NCBI GenBank assembly: GCA_958496175.1
Contig: OY292278.1
Coordinates: forward strand, 14,880,001 to 14,944,000
Direction: 5' to 3'
DNA from: Sisyra terminalis
Lineage: Eukaryota; Arthropoda; Insecta; Neuroptera; Sisyridae
DNA length: 64,000 nt
Within the stretch, counting starts at the first letter, position 1. Each line of letters begins with the position of its first letter. This document shows positions 1 to 11,062 of this stretch, piece after piece. The translations under genes were made by a program, and so were the position numbers. The notes beneath the pieces were generated by a model. It saw only the letters and a list, made by a program, of their open reading frames with translations. It was not told the origin of the DNA and made no database searches.

Positions 1-36
1 CCAAATTTCGTCAAAATCGGTTAAGTAGATCTACAA
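1..36 (+). repeat. Fragment of a dispersed repeat at window edge
   Basis: The first bases read CAAATTTCGTCAAAATCGGT. A related phrase, AAATTTCATCAAAATC, recurs near 40,437, and a looser version lies near 44,500. Phrases of this kind are common in the 3' regions of dispersed insect repeats. The element is cut by the window edge, so its class cannot be decided. Confidence 0.3.
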
Positions 37-2230
37 TTAAAAAGATAACATACAGATAAATAAGAAAATTAGAAAAGATTATCTTAAAACGAATATTTAT
101 TTATAAATTTAGTAAGAAATCTGCAACCAGGCTTTAGAACTTAATGCATTAGAATAGATAAAAGATTCAATCTATTTCACTTTTGAAAAAATCTAAAAAA
201 ATTACTTCTGAAATCGTGAAGATAAAGAATCTATAGAACATTCTGGCATTTCATTTTGGCTCAATTTGTTTGACGAAGATTAAATATAGAATTTTTAATT
301 ACAATTACTTTACGTTAAATAATTGGATTAATTATTATCATTATCCATCATGTCTGTGCTTTCAGCTTGATTAAATCATTTCATAATATAGTATGTATAT
401 ACATATATATACGAACCAGAGATAATTAAGTGGAAATCTTAAACGTCGTATATATACAGTGAAATATGGCAGGAGAATAAATTCACACCGAAGATAAATT
501 CATTGGTTTCTTTAAATTTTTTTTCTGCATGTTTGATGCTTGATTTGATTGGACTGGAAAACATTGGTCTGAAAAATGAAGTACGATTTTTTGCCAATGT
601 ATATAATAACATGGAGAGAAAATTGTGAAATATATTTGGGTAAAAGATTGATAAATTCGAGAATTTTCCATTTTTTTTTGCAAGAACGTTTGTTCAATAA
701 TGAATGTTTGCTTTGGAGCGATTTGTTTAAGTGAAGTCATGATTAAATTTACACTGTTTTCAATTTCCAATAAAAACATAAATTAACATTGAAGAATATT
801 TGGAAAAATCAACTCGGTAATAAAATCTTAAAAAATTACATTATAAATTATCTGAAACAAGGTTTCAAGTTTACTTTGCAACTATGTTTTGCTTGATTTT
901 AAATATTTTGAGTAAACTTTGCCAGCAAATAAATTATCGTTTCAAATAAATTTCTATATTAAAATAAACTTTGATCCAACAAGTCTGCATATGATATCAT
1001 ATTTAATTTTTATATCGAATTGAAATTGGATCTAAAATGACTACGTTTTTGTAAGGAAAAAAATATTTTGTAAAAAAATATTTTTAACTTCATCTAGCTT
1101 TGTCAATTTCTAACTTACCGACCATTACCGTTAATGGAGCTTTAAAGCTACAAAAACGTAGGGACAAGAACGTTATTCGTATTTCACAAAAGAAAAGATG
1201 GAATCATTATCCTACAAAAGCATATTTTAAATTTGAGACCTTCTAATCCTAAATCTTCAGAACTCAAAACTTTAAATTCTTTAACAATGACGCAATACTT
1301 TCTTGAAATAAAAACTTTCTATATATTACTATAAAATTCAGTCGCTAGTACAGAAGAAGATAGCGATAACTTTTATCAGCAAATTAAGATTCCTATAATT
1401 TAAAAGACTGAAATTTTTCTGATAAAATTCGCATTAGGACAATAAATTTTTACTTTCATATGGAAAATATTTGCAACCATAGATTGTAAATATGATTAAT
1501 AGATGTTTCAATTAATTATGAAAATAATTATCTTATCATATTATGTCTATGATAGATACTTTCAAACGTAAAAATATATTGCTGTTAGTTTAATATGAAT
1601 TTTGTTATTCCAATTATGAAACACTTTCAATGTCAAATGTGAATCATGCACAAGAATGGATACGAGAGTTCAAGTTTGGAAATTGAAAGGAAAATTAATT
1701 GAATCATATGTAATTATTTTTGATTTTACGTTTTTTGTTGCTGTTACTCAACTTATAAAACTATGAAATTGAAGTGATGAGGAAAATATTATTTTTCATG
1801 CAAACAGTAATACTGTAGCTTAAACAAAAAAATAAATAAGATATACAAATATTATTGCTTTCTTTATAAAATTATCTTTTTCTATATAAATTACCGAGGA
1901 ATTATGAACATCGTTAAAGTATTCATTGATAAGCTAACATTAAATTAACGTTTAATTACCAATTATAATCAATTTCATTATGCCAGTCACAATGTTAGAA
2001 AAAAAGCTTTTGATTATGCTTTTGATCAATGCTCAAATGTTTTTGATTATCAACAGATTTGTCTTATTTTTGCGAAGAATTATAATCACAAAGTATAGAT
2101 ACAAGGACTCTAAACGTAATTTTAAAAGAATGACATTAATTTTAGGTCTAGTTCCGATAGAGCGCACTACTGTTCTAAAGGCACTCGTTTAAGTCATTAC
2201 GCGGGAAATGTTGTTGTAATTAACCGTATG
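37..2230. other. A+T-rich non-coding stretch, nothing recognised
   Basis: No domain, repeat pair or RNA gene is recognised. The open frames here (98 and 70 codons) are low-complexity and resemble no family I know. This is probably intergenic or intronic sequence. Confidence 0.5.
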
Positions 2231-2462
2231 TTCCAATCTTTTATACTTTAAAAACGATGCAAAATGTGTCAAGATGTGGCGCCGCCACAAGAGTATTTGG
2301 AATACTAACTAATGTTACTTAAGTTACCTTATATAAAGTACAAAATTTCTGTTTAAGTTAGTACAGTAAACATACTAGTGGTGACGTCACATTTTGACAC
2401 ATTTCTGATAATGCATTGCAAGATTGGAATACTTTCTTAATACCTAAAGTACGTTCTGAATA
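2231..2462. mobile_element. MITE with long degenerate inverted repeats (copy 1 of 2)
   Basis: Left side: TTCCAATCTT at 2231-2240, then AAATGTGTCAAGATGTGGCG. The right side, read on the minus strand from about 2429, gives TTCCAATCTTGCAATGCATT and AAATGTGTCAAAATGTGACG. These are the two arms of an inverted repeat about 80 bp long. The same arms occur in the element at 55.5 kb, and the sequence just outside both right ends (a CTTCTTA-type phrase) is also shared, so the true element extends a little past 2429. No protein is encoded, so this is non-autonomous. A perfect TGACGTCA palindrome lies inside the right arm at 2382-2389. The superfamily is not clear because no clean target duplication is visible. 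Confidence 0.7.
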
Positions 2463-4867
2463 TTTGCGCTGCTAGTGGACAGAAAAAAAAACTACGATCT
2501 AGGCTTTTTTGGTGTACATAAATATTGTGAAAAAGCCTATACCTTTCGGACTTTTGTATGTATATTTCCTGATTATGTTTATAAATTGCTAGCGGACGAT
2601 TAACTTTTGTTTTCGCAGTGATTGCTGAATTTTGGGGAATAATAATAGGAAATTAAGAATGGTTATCCTTGTATATTTTGTAATGCTGAGAGAAATTTTT
2701 ATTTAGTAATAATACCAGAATAGTCTCATCCTAAAAAAACCTTAGTTAAAATTATTTTTTTGGAGATTATCCCGAAAATTCATTATCGAGTGGATCTGAG
2801 CTTTTGAAAATCAATTAGATTTATTGTAGTATAAACCTAAAGCTTTGAAAATAATCCCCCTGGTACGATTTTTATGAGGGTCTAAAGAAATTCTTCTTAA
2901 AGGTAATTGGTATCTTATCGCAAAAAACGATTTCAGGTCCAATTTTTTCTTCTATACAAATTTCCCACACAATTCTTTTTCCAGATCAAAAATCTCCTTT
3001 TCCTAGCCTTATTGGTTAAATATTTTCGATTTATATTCTACTGAATTCATGATTTAACGTACAATTCCTTACTAATATGCATATTTACGATGTATTCTAA
3101 ATCTTTTCCAATCTAAATACTAATGACGTTAGAAATGTTCATACCATTTTGTTAAAATCTCAAATTTTCCAGATTTTTAAAATCACTGGGCATCCTGGAT
3201 TCATTCAGGGAAGATAACAGATACAAAATTATTAAAAAAAACTTAATTAGTCGAATTCTTTAAAAATCTTTTTTCTAAATGAGTTTTCCAGTGTTTTTTG
3301 CGTCTTAAATAACTAGCGTAGAAAAATATAAAAACAAGGAGGTTCGAGGATCATAGATCATTAGCCGAAGATAAGAAGAAGACTTTGATGGTGGAAAAGC
3401 ATAGCTCATAGTTTGCAAAGCAAGCGGTGGGGGCATTGTTTCAATAACGTCATTCGAAAGTTTTTTTTTTATTTATAAGCTTGAGCGATTGAGTAATTAA
3501 AAGCTCTGGAGAATAATCATTGAAGAAGATTCCAAAATTTTATGATTTTGCGTTTCGGGAAATATAATTCAAAGATAAAATGCCTCATGAAAAACTAAAA
3601 TTCGTTGAACTACCAATACTAATAGGGACCTCAATAAAATCGTCAAAAAAAGGACAACCTCCTTAGGTTTTCCTCCTTAAGTAGGAAAGATGAGGGTCGA
3701 ATAGTACTACAATACGAACGAGGATTATAAAATACATTGGTGGCTACGTTCGAATAGACATTGTTGCAAAATAATTGCAAATAAAATAAAATCGTATACT
3801 CACTATATTTGAATGATCCAAAAATTGATTATAATAAAGATTATTGATGATAAAAATGTTGGAAAAATTTTGAATACTTGTCCGCCATGATGCAATAAAC
3901 GCATTTGATTTTCACATAATTGAAAAACTCACCTGAAACAAAGAAAATATAATTAGTTTACAAGATAAGATAGTAAAATACGATTTTTATCAAAACAATT
4001 GATCAACTGTGATATTTGAACAATTTTAATCATAAAAAGAACAAAGAGTTGAACCAATTGATTGAACTATATTTTTTTTGCAAATGGTTTGTGAAAGAAA
4101 CGTATTCTGTTACGGATTTAAAATAAATTGTTTCGATATTGAAGAAAATAATTGAAATGTTATTATTTTTCAATAATGTAAAGCTTCGGAAAGCTCCATA
4201 ATTTCCCGTTTCCATGCAACGCCCATAGAATATTTTCTTACAAAACCATTTTTTCTATTTGTTCTACACATCTGTAGAAAACAAAGCAAGAAAAACGGCA
4301 AATTCCGTACCAATTTTCAAAAGTAACTCAAAAGGAAAATGACTGTTCAAATTTGTGCGATTTTTTCATCCATCTTCCTTTCACTTCCATCAATTACATA
4401 ATCCAAAATCAAGTTTTATTTATCTTGAGCTGTTAAACAGCAATCCTTTATTTATGATATCTGAGTTGATTAATAAAAAGATCATTAACAAAGTCAAGTA
4501 ATTGATAAATCTCTCGATAAAAGTGAACGGACAGATTTCAAATTCCACACATATACATACATAGGTAGGTACCTATATATAGCACATATTTTATGGATGT
4601 TAACCGATCTTGATTAGAACAAAGATTGAGAAGCGTAACACCAAACATTGTCGGGAGAAGCTTAATTAATGGTAAATTAAGAGATTAAGTCAAAGGAAAT
4701 TAAGCACTTCAGAAAAAAAACCTTCAAAAAAACTTAACAAATTTTTATGTAATAACTATCTTCTTGGTGTCCTGGATTAGTCTTCTAATTTTTCAACTAT
4801 GTCTATCTCTCTCCGTATAAATAATATGTTATTCAAACAATATTTTTTTACATCGCCAAAAAAAAAT
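2463..4867. other. A+T-rich non-coding stretch, nothing recognised
   Basis: No coding domain, tRNA or repeat pair is recognised in this stretch. Confidence 0.5.
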
Positions 4868-5013
4868 ATTTTTTTATTGCTATTTACCGTCGCTTTATAA
4901 CTGCCAGTTTTAGCGGCCCTAGAATAAATTAAAGCTCGTAAATCAGGAAATATTAAAAATTTGCTTGATATAAGAATTGAATCCAGCATCAACCACCTTC
5001 ACTACTAGGACAC
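4868..5013 (-). mobile_element. tRNA-derived SINE, degenerate, minus strand
   Basis: On the minus strand this reads: a tRNA-like head (GGTGTCCTAGTAGTGAAGGT, then a B-box-like GGATTCAATTC), a middle (TTTTTAATATTTCCTGATTT), and a tail (GCAGTTATAAAGCGACGGTA then AATAGCAATA). The same order of blocks is found in the better SINE at 10.9 kb, with a 3' tail of the form AGTTATAAAGCGACGGTAAA. The B box is mutated, so this copy is unlikely to be transcribed by RNA polymerase III. It lies about 290 bp left of the mariner element. Confidence 0.75.
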
Positions 5014-5297
5014 CAATAAACGAATAGTAGGTCCAGGAAAAATGCCTAGAGAATTCCAAGTAAAAGTCTACGTCATCATCATATGGCTACAGGAATATAT
5101 GAGAAGAAAATATCATAATAAAACGGTAAGAATTTTCTCAGATGGCCACAATTAAAGCGATCAAATTTCAACAGGTAAATTCTAAATTGGTCTGGAATGT
5201 AAAACAGGGGGGAGCAGCTAGGAGCATCCAAGAAAATAACACTTACCAGGATGCCAAGCAATGATATGATTGTATGGCACGAAATTAGAAAAATCTA

Positions 5298-6176
5298 TTG
5301 GTTGTTCAGAGAGTAATTTCGTTTTTTTTTTGTGACAATGAAAGGCAATTTTCGTATAGTAAATAAATATTTTCTGGTTCAATTCTGGCTATTCTGGTTC
5401 AATAGCTTTTGCCATTTTTCTGGCTGTAGTATGATTTTTCACTGAAAAATTTTTGCTCTTTTTTTATCCAAAAACTGTTCTTGGGGGATTTTTGACTTCC
5501 TCATTTGAAGTAAAGGTTTTACCGTCTAAAAGAATTTGCAGTGGTCAAAACCAATAATAAACCGAAGGTGCCAAATTTGTAGAATATGATGGGTATGGCA
5601 TTTTCTTTCATTCAAATTGTAAAAGTTTTAGGCGAGTAAAAAAAGTTATATGAGGTCAAATTTCTCCCCATAAAAACATAGGGAACTCATATATCGAGTG
5701 GGTCATTAACAATTGAATTTGGTAAATTTTACCTTTTACCGATCTCATGTGCTGTTATTCACCGATTTGCATCAACTAATGATTTCATTGTGACTTGACC
5801 AGCTTCAACCGGTCTTCCAGACCGTGGTGCATCTTCGACATCAAAATTGCCAAATCGAAATTTTGCAAACCAGTTTTGGCACTGGTGTGCTGCCAATACC
5901 TCTTCTGCATATACTTCGGTTAATATTTTCTTAATTGAACACCATTTTACCTTTTTTATGGTGAAAAAGTAATATATGAGGCAAATTCTGGTTTTTGCTC
6001 TCTATATTTAAAAGGACACGCACCAAAAACTATTGCGTAGAATCACTTGAGCTTTTTCACATATATTAGCTCTCAAAACATACAATGATTATACGGCTTA
6101 ATTATAAAATGAGTGCAAAAAAATACAATTAAATCTTTTGGCGGGAAAAAACGAAATTACTTTCCGAACAACCCAA
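5298..6176 (-). mobile_element. Mariner element, internally deleted, both ends present
   Basis: The left end reads TTGGTTGTTCAGAGAGTAAT. The right end, read on the minus strand, is TTGGGTTGTTCGGAAAGTAA. These are matching terminal inverted repeats of about 28 bp. The left flank is TA (5296-5297) and the right flank is TG (6177-6178), consistent with a TA target duplication with one mutation. At 879 bp it is shorter than the roughly 1.3 kb of a full mariner. It carries parts of a transposase on the minus strand, annotated separately. The terminal sequence and protein resemble the mellifera-type mariners. It is inactive. Confidence 0.9.
5340..5935 (-). pseudogene. Mariner transposase pseudogene (N- and C-terminal blocks)
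   Basis: The transposase would bind the inverted repeats and cut and paste the element. Minus-strand translation from about 5,930 to 5,770 gives EEVLAAHQCQNWFAKF, then FGNFDVEDAPRSGRPVEAGQ. This is the second helix-turn-helix region of mariner transposases, with its GRP motif. Further along, near 5,600-5,480, comes YSTNLAPSVYYWF, a mutated form of the YSPDLAPSDY catalytic motif with the last aspartate replaced by valine. LLDGKTFTSNEEVK and the C-terminal tail follow, with stops. The middle, including the first two catalytic aspartates, is missing. In-frame stops, frameshifts and the lost catalytic core show it is dead. Confidence 0.88.
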
Positions 6177-6545
6177 TGGAATAGCGTACGAAGCGCCGTC
6201 TACGTAGGCACAGTTTGGTTATGATATCTAGAATGGAAGAATATCAAATCTGGTCGATCTACAATTTATGAAAACATCTCCAAACTATAGAGATAAAAAA
6301 GGAGGTGTATGGAGGAAATTTGACGGAAGAGAGGAAATTTTCTCCCACGTACTATTTGGCTGCCCAGCTATGACTCATAACCGCCTTAGCTCTCTTGGAT
6401 TTCCTGGACAAGAGTTGGGAAATTTCCATAAAAATTCAAGTGGTTTTTTTCTGAAATTTATTTCAGAAGTAGATCTGACCAATTGGAACTAGTAACAAAG
6501 CAAGGGCCCAATAGTTCTTTAGCTTTTAAAGGTCCCCAGAATGAT
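6177..6545 (+). pseudogene. Non-LTR retrotransposon, C-terminal end of the polymerase ORF
   Basis: An open frame at 6268-6492 includes EEIFSHVLFGCPAM, then HNRLSSLGFPGQ, and ends KFISEVDLTNWN. This is the usual C-terminal layout of RNase H-bearing non-LTR elements of the I/R1 type: a HxxxxCP zinc-knuckle remnant, an arginine-leucine-glycine block and a short terminal tail. The phrase ATCTCCAAACTATAG near 6,275 recurs near 61,617, and the terminal GACCAATTGGAACT recurs at 34.2 kb and, slightly changed, at 61.8 kb. All three are therefore 5'-truncated copies of one family. The upstream RT and endonuclease are absent. The copy starts just outside the right end of the mariner. Confidence 0.75.
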
Positions 6546-7914
6546 GATTAAGAATAAGAAGCTATAACCTGTTACTGGTATTCACGTCAATTCCGCAAGC
6601 AACTCTAACATTTAATTTTGCACAGTGGCACATTTGTTAAACAAGCCAAGCAAATATGGTCAAACTAAATAAATTTCAAACTAACATAGCAATTAATTTT
6701 CTTCACAGATTGTTTTATAAATGACCAAGTCCGACTAAACACAGCCAAAGCATTTTTCCTCACACGTGTCACAAAAAATGTTCAATAAGCACCTTCCAAT
6801 CCCCAACGAAAACCTAATAAATTACTGCCCCCCAAAATAAACAAAACATGAAGTAATATTTAACATCCATGCCTCTTCCTTACACATCTGCTAGAAATTT
6901 TCATTCATCAACAAAAAAGAACCAAGACAAACCTCTAATTAATCACTTTTAAGAAGTTCATTATTTGAAATAGCACCGGGACGTGGGTGGAAAGAGGCCT
7001 GAATTATTTAATAAGCAATTTGTTTAAAAACACATACCTCACTACTTTCAATCTATGCAATTATTAATTCAATTTTCAATGTATAAGCATAATACGAGAT
7101 AATTAGTCTAGACTTTTAACACACACACACAAAAAAAACATTTCTTAAAATTAAAGAAACCAAAAATTTCATTAATTTACATCAGCAAACTTGCTACTTC
7201 TTATACAATGTTAAAGTCTTCTTATGCGGCTATACGCAATTTGTTCTTGTAAATTAATAGTTGAGATATAATTCTATATTAGTGAGAACATATTATTTAA
7301 AAAGGTAAGATTAGATTGTGGATTTTTCTTAAGAACGAGTGACGTGTGTTGAATATTTATTATTACTTTTTTTTTTAATTATGTAAGCCGTTTACGTTTT
7401 CGGGTTATTTTTAATTTGTTTAATAATAAATTTGACCATTAATTATAGAAATTTTGACAAAAGAAATGGAAATGCGTAAGTTAATGTTCGTCAAATTTTT
7501 CCTATATCGCGTTTCTATAAAAGTATAATTTTTAAGCGAATTTTAAAGCAGATTAGCCTCAAAAGTAACTTTCAATCGGCTGTCTGGGAATTATAAATTT
7601 ACAGGAAAAATCAGGGAATTTGGTCAAAGAAGTTTAAAGATATCAAATTTCTATAAATTTTTCGCTTGTTTGGATAGTCTGGAAAGGTGATACTAATCCG
7701 ATTGTTATACCCTCTACTTTCTAAGAAACTATAGCATTAAAAGACCGCTTGAATCCATAGATACTATTAAATTTTAAATATATTAGTTTCTGATGTAAAC
7801 TTCAAGTTCGTAAAGTAGATTCAATTTTGAAATTTTCGAAAAAATTATGATTTTGAAGAAAAATTGGCCTATAACCCTCACAAGCTAGTGGAACAGGAAA
7901 ATTATAGGCCGTGA
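6546..7914. other. A+T-rich non-coding stretch
   Basis: No gene is recognised. A phrase near 7,580-7,622 (CTGGGAATTATAAATT, then ATCAGGGAATTTGG) resembles one near 50,487-50,516 (CTGGAATTATCAGGGAATTT). It may be a fragment of a short dispersed repeat. Confidence 0.4.
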
Positions 7915-8203
7915 AAGTAGAGGTCGTTGAACGCACCTCTAAAATTCTAAGATATTTTATTGTACTACTGTACAGTAAAATTTCGAATGATGAAATACTT
8001 CGAAAAATGGGCAGAAAAATAAATTCTGAGTACCACAAAGATGTGCAAGTTTTGGTATATTTGCGCAACAACAAATATTGCAAATCATGAAGGCAAGAAG
8101 AGGAAAGGAGCATAAGGCCTAGTAGGACTTCCTGGCTAAAAAACCTAAGATCATGGATCAATTGCAGCTTATTGATCTGTTCCGGGATCAGCCTCAAAAG
8201 TGA
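7915..8203 (+). pseudogene. Endonuclease/reverse transcriptase relic, C-terminal part
   Basis: The plus strand, with stops, reads KISNDEILRKMGRKINSEYH, then VLVYLRNNKY, then RTSWLKNLRSWINCS. This is the C-terminal signature of the insect endonuclease-reverse transcriptase family, whose usual form is TNEEVLRRM, a YLGHVMRN-type block and RRTSWLKNLRxWF. The domain lies after the RT fingers and palm. The RT catalytic box is not in this fragment. A 164-codon open frame exists on the opposite strand (7802-8296), but it lies antisense to this relic and resembles nothing, so I treat it as a shadow. Confidence 0.8.
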
Positions 8204-8886
8204 AATAAGTTGAACAGTGATAAATATTTTATTTTTGAATAAAATTTTTGTTTTAATAATTTTTTTATTTTTGAAATGGATTGTAATGATTTTCAATAAT
8301 CTCCGGAAAAGAGGAGGAGTATGAAGAAGAAGTAGTGTTTAAAAGCAAATGCGGCCGTTCTCATATTCTACTACAAATCGATTTCTACTTTACCGTCTGG
8401 CAAATCGTTCGAGCTACCTTAAAACATTAAATTAATTATTTCTAGAGTTTCAAATTTGCAAAGAACCACTATTTTTTTTAAAATTAGAATGACCAATTTA
8501 CATAAAAATGCGGAAAAGTCGATTTAAAATTCCTTCCCGGTTCGTAGCTAGTAAATATCTAGAAATTTCTCAAACTCTTTTCTTATGCTATAAAAATAAT
8601 TAAACTATTCTAAATTTGATTGGAAAATCTGAAAGATTCAGGAAATGTTCTTTTCAGAACTCTAAGATCACTATGGTGATGAATCCCATTTTTGATTCAA
8701 CTTAATACTTAAAAGATGATGAAACTCAGATCTTAGCTTTTTATTACAATAAAGAAAACTCAGATTTAAGATTTGATTGTATTATTTTTATTATGAATTT
8801 GCGATAGGCAACGAATGGTTCCTTATTTGGAAAATAAAACCAAATTCCATACTTTGCACTCATTTTAAGTGATCATTCGTAAGTTA
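8204..8886. other. A+T-rich non-coding stretch
   Basis: Nothing is recognised between the RT relic and the first MITE of the 9-kb pair. Confidence 0.5.
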
Positions 8887-9084
8887 AACAGGCCATTTAC
8901 GCTCCGACTTGCAGTCCAACTAGTCGGACTACTAGTTGGATCTTCTAGTTGTCCCTCTAAATGATCCAACCAGCCCGACTAGACATCCAACTTCCAACAA
9001 CACCATTCACGATCCGACTTTAGATTCAACTTCGAAAGTCGGACCACTAGTTGGACTGCAAGTCGGAGCGTGAATGGCTTGCTT
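8887..9084 (+). mobile_element. MITE, GCAGGCCATTCACGC family, copy 1
   Basis: The left end reads CAGGCCATTTACGCTCCGAC, then TTGCAGTCCAACTAGT. The right end on the minus strand reads GCAAGCCATTCACGCTCCGA, then CTTGCAGTCCAACTAGT. The inverted repeats are about 38 bp. The interior is rich in short self-complementary phrases (AGTCGGAC, ACTAGT), so the whole element could fold back. No protein is encoded. Two more copies lie at 9,215 and 15,482. Flanks are TTAA-like on both sides in this copy, but because the ends are also A/T-rich the exact target duplication is ambiguous. Confidence 0.85.
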
Positions 9085-9214
9085 AAGAAATGTAAGTTGT
9101 TAACAACTCTTTGGTGTCAAATCAATAAGATTTAAATTAACCAAAATCTTTAAATTATGCCTTTGGATCTATCTCTAAGTTAGATTTACTCTACCGAAGA
9201 ATCTTATCACGACT

Positions 9215-9403
9215 AAAGCAGGCTATTTACACTCCGACTTGCAGTCCAACTGGTTGGATTACTAGTTTGATTTTCTATTTATCCCTCTATATGACCCGAC
9301 CAGTTCGACTAGACATCCAACCTCCAACAACACCATTCACGATCCAACTTCGAAAGTCGGACCACTAGTTGGACTGCAAGTCGGAGCGTGAATAGCCTGC
9401 TTT
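9215..9403 (+). mobile_element. MITE, GCAGGCCATTCACGC family, copy 2
   Basis: It begins AAAGCAGGCTATTTACACTC and ends on the minus strand AAAGCAGGCTATTCACGCTC. It has the same orientation and internal order as copy 1, 130 bp away. A short block of copy 1 (GACTTTAGATTC near 9,013) is missing here, so it is a diverged or deleted sister, not a simple duplicate. The sequence between the two copies is not obviously duplicated, which suggests independent insertion. Confidence 0.85.
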
Positions 9404-10900
9404 AAGGAGAAAATTATTGTTCCATGCATAAAATAGTATAAATTGATACCAAGAAAAATTAGTATGCATACTTTTATATTGTCTCATACGTTTTAGTTTC
9501 TTGCACAATTTTTGTATCTATAGACTTATAATCACAGTGATTATCTTCAGTACCATCCCTTCTTGCATTATTCTCTTAAATTCCTAAAACAAAGAACTAA
9601 AATCTTATTTTTGGCCAAAGATGATAGTTTACACAAGGATAATCAGCCTCCCTTGACCAAATCCTCCACATTTAAACAATGATCTCCTTAATCAATCCTT
9701 ATACGAATCTATAAAAAAAGGAATTTAAGTGATCTTTTAGAAATAATATGATGTTTTTCGGCAATGTTGGAATGTAGTATCTACGTGTAAATTATAAAAA
9801 CCAGATATCACGAAATGTGCAAAACATATTCAAAAATAACTATTCCATCAATGGAAGTCTGCGGTAAAATAACTTTGCAAATTAACAAGTTAAATTATTA
9901 TTCAGACGGAAAAGCTAAAAATATTTGAGTTTGAACAACGGATAAGTTTATTAATCCAATTCCGGTTTTATGAGGTAATTAAAAAGTTTTCAATGTATTT
10001 TTTTTTTTGGTATGCGCCGATAGACATTATTTGAACTTGTTAAATTGTAAAAATCAAGCGAATGCTTCATTCTATTTTTAGTATGAATCAATCATAGAAA
10101 TTAGCCACAGTTTTTTACGACACAGACGAAATAATAATTTATAATTTGATTGAACCATATAAAATAAATTCATTTTTACGATTTCATAAATAGATAGACA
10201 AAAAAAAATGTTACAAATATTCATTAGTTCCAATAATTCCAGTGTTGGCGGTCCAATGAACAGACGACAAATTTTCCTCGATCGATACTTTTCGTGGAAA
10301 GTTCCATGTATTTAAATGCGTCGTATCTGATATTTATTTCAAAGCAAATTGAATAGACCCTTAAAAAAATGGGACATTTTTTTTTTGCTTTGGAAAATAT
10401 ACATATATGTTGTAATCCCACTCTACTGGTGAGAAAAATGAATGGAAATTTGTTGTATGGTTTGTCTTTGACAGATTTTTTTTTCGTCAGTAAGTAGCAA
10501 CTAGAAGCGTGGAAAATCATTTTTTTGTGAGAAATTGGCGTGGGCCATTAATAAGAAATCGCGCGAATGTTTAATACAAAGATGAAAAGAACATTTTATT
10601 ATTGGTCTTTGATGTTTTCTTTCGACAAAATTTGACATTTTTTATAGAATGTCAGAAAAATGTGAGTCTTCTGTGAAAGTATATTCTCATGTAAAATAGG
10701 TTGCCAAAGCTCAAAAGCTCGTAACGTTGTTAAGTCCATAACACACCGTTAAAAAATTTCCAGATCTGAATAACATATGAATTTCAATTTTCTGTCATCT
10801 ACAAATTGGAGATTTAGTACAAATTTTTCCAATTAACTTCATTTTTTTGAAGAATCCAATTATTTTTCTCAATTCTTTCGTGTAACAATCTTTTATCTAT
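9404..10900. other. A+T-rich non-coding stretch
   Basis: No domain or repeat is recognised. A 98-codon frame at 10224-10520 (minus) is unrecognised and probably chance. Confidence 0.5.
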
Positions 10901-11062
10901 TAGTGGTCGAGTGGTCTAGGTGACCGCTCCAAAACTAGTAGGTAGTGGGTTCGATCCTCGTATCGTACAAATTTTTAATATTTCTCGATAACGGATTTAA
11001 TTAACCCTAGAGTCGCTAAAGGACCTTAATAGTTATAAAGCGACGGTAAATAACAATTAAAA
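10901..11062 (+). mobile_element. tRNA-derived SINE, best-preserved copy
   Basis: The tRNA-like head has an A box TGGTCGAGTGG at 10,904 and a B box GGTTCGATCC at 10,948-10,957, about 44 bp apart. This is the internal RNA polymerase III promoter layout of tRNA-derived SINEs. The body runs through AATATTTCTCGATAACGG, CCCTAGAGTCGCTAAAGG and AGTTATAAAGCGACGGTAAA, and the tail is AACAATTAAAAAAAA. Related copies lie at 4.9 kb, 20.8 kb, 25.9 kb, 34.0 kb (two) and 59.0 kb. I do not call it a tRNA gene, because the 3' half does not close an acceptor stem and continues into a conserved non-tRNA body. Confidence 0.87.

Noticed and set aside
7802..8296. The longest open frame in the window (164 codons, minus)
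   Set aside because: It is antisense to a reverse transcriptase relic whose family signature is clear on the plus strand, and its own translation resembles nothing.
10901..10960. tRNA gene
   Set aside because: A and B boxes are good, but no acceptor stem closes, and the head is followed by a body shared with at least five other dispersed copies, so it is a SINE.
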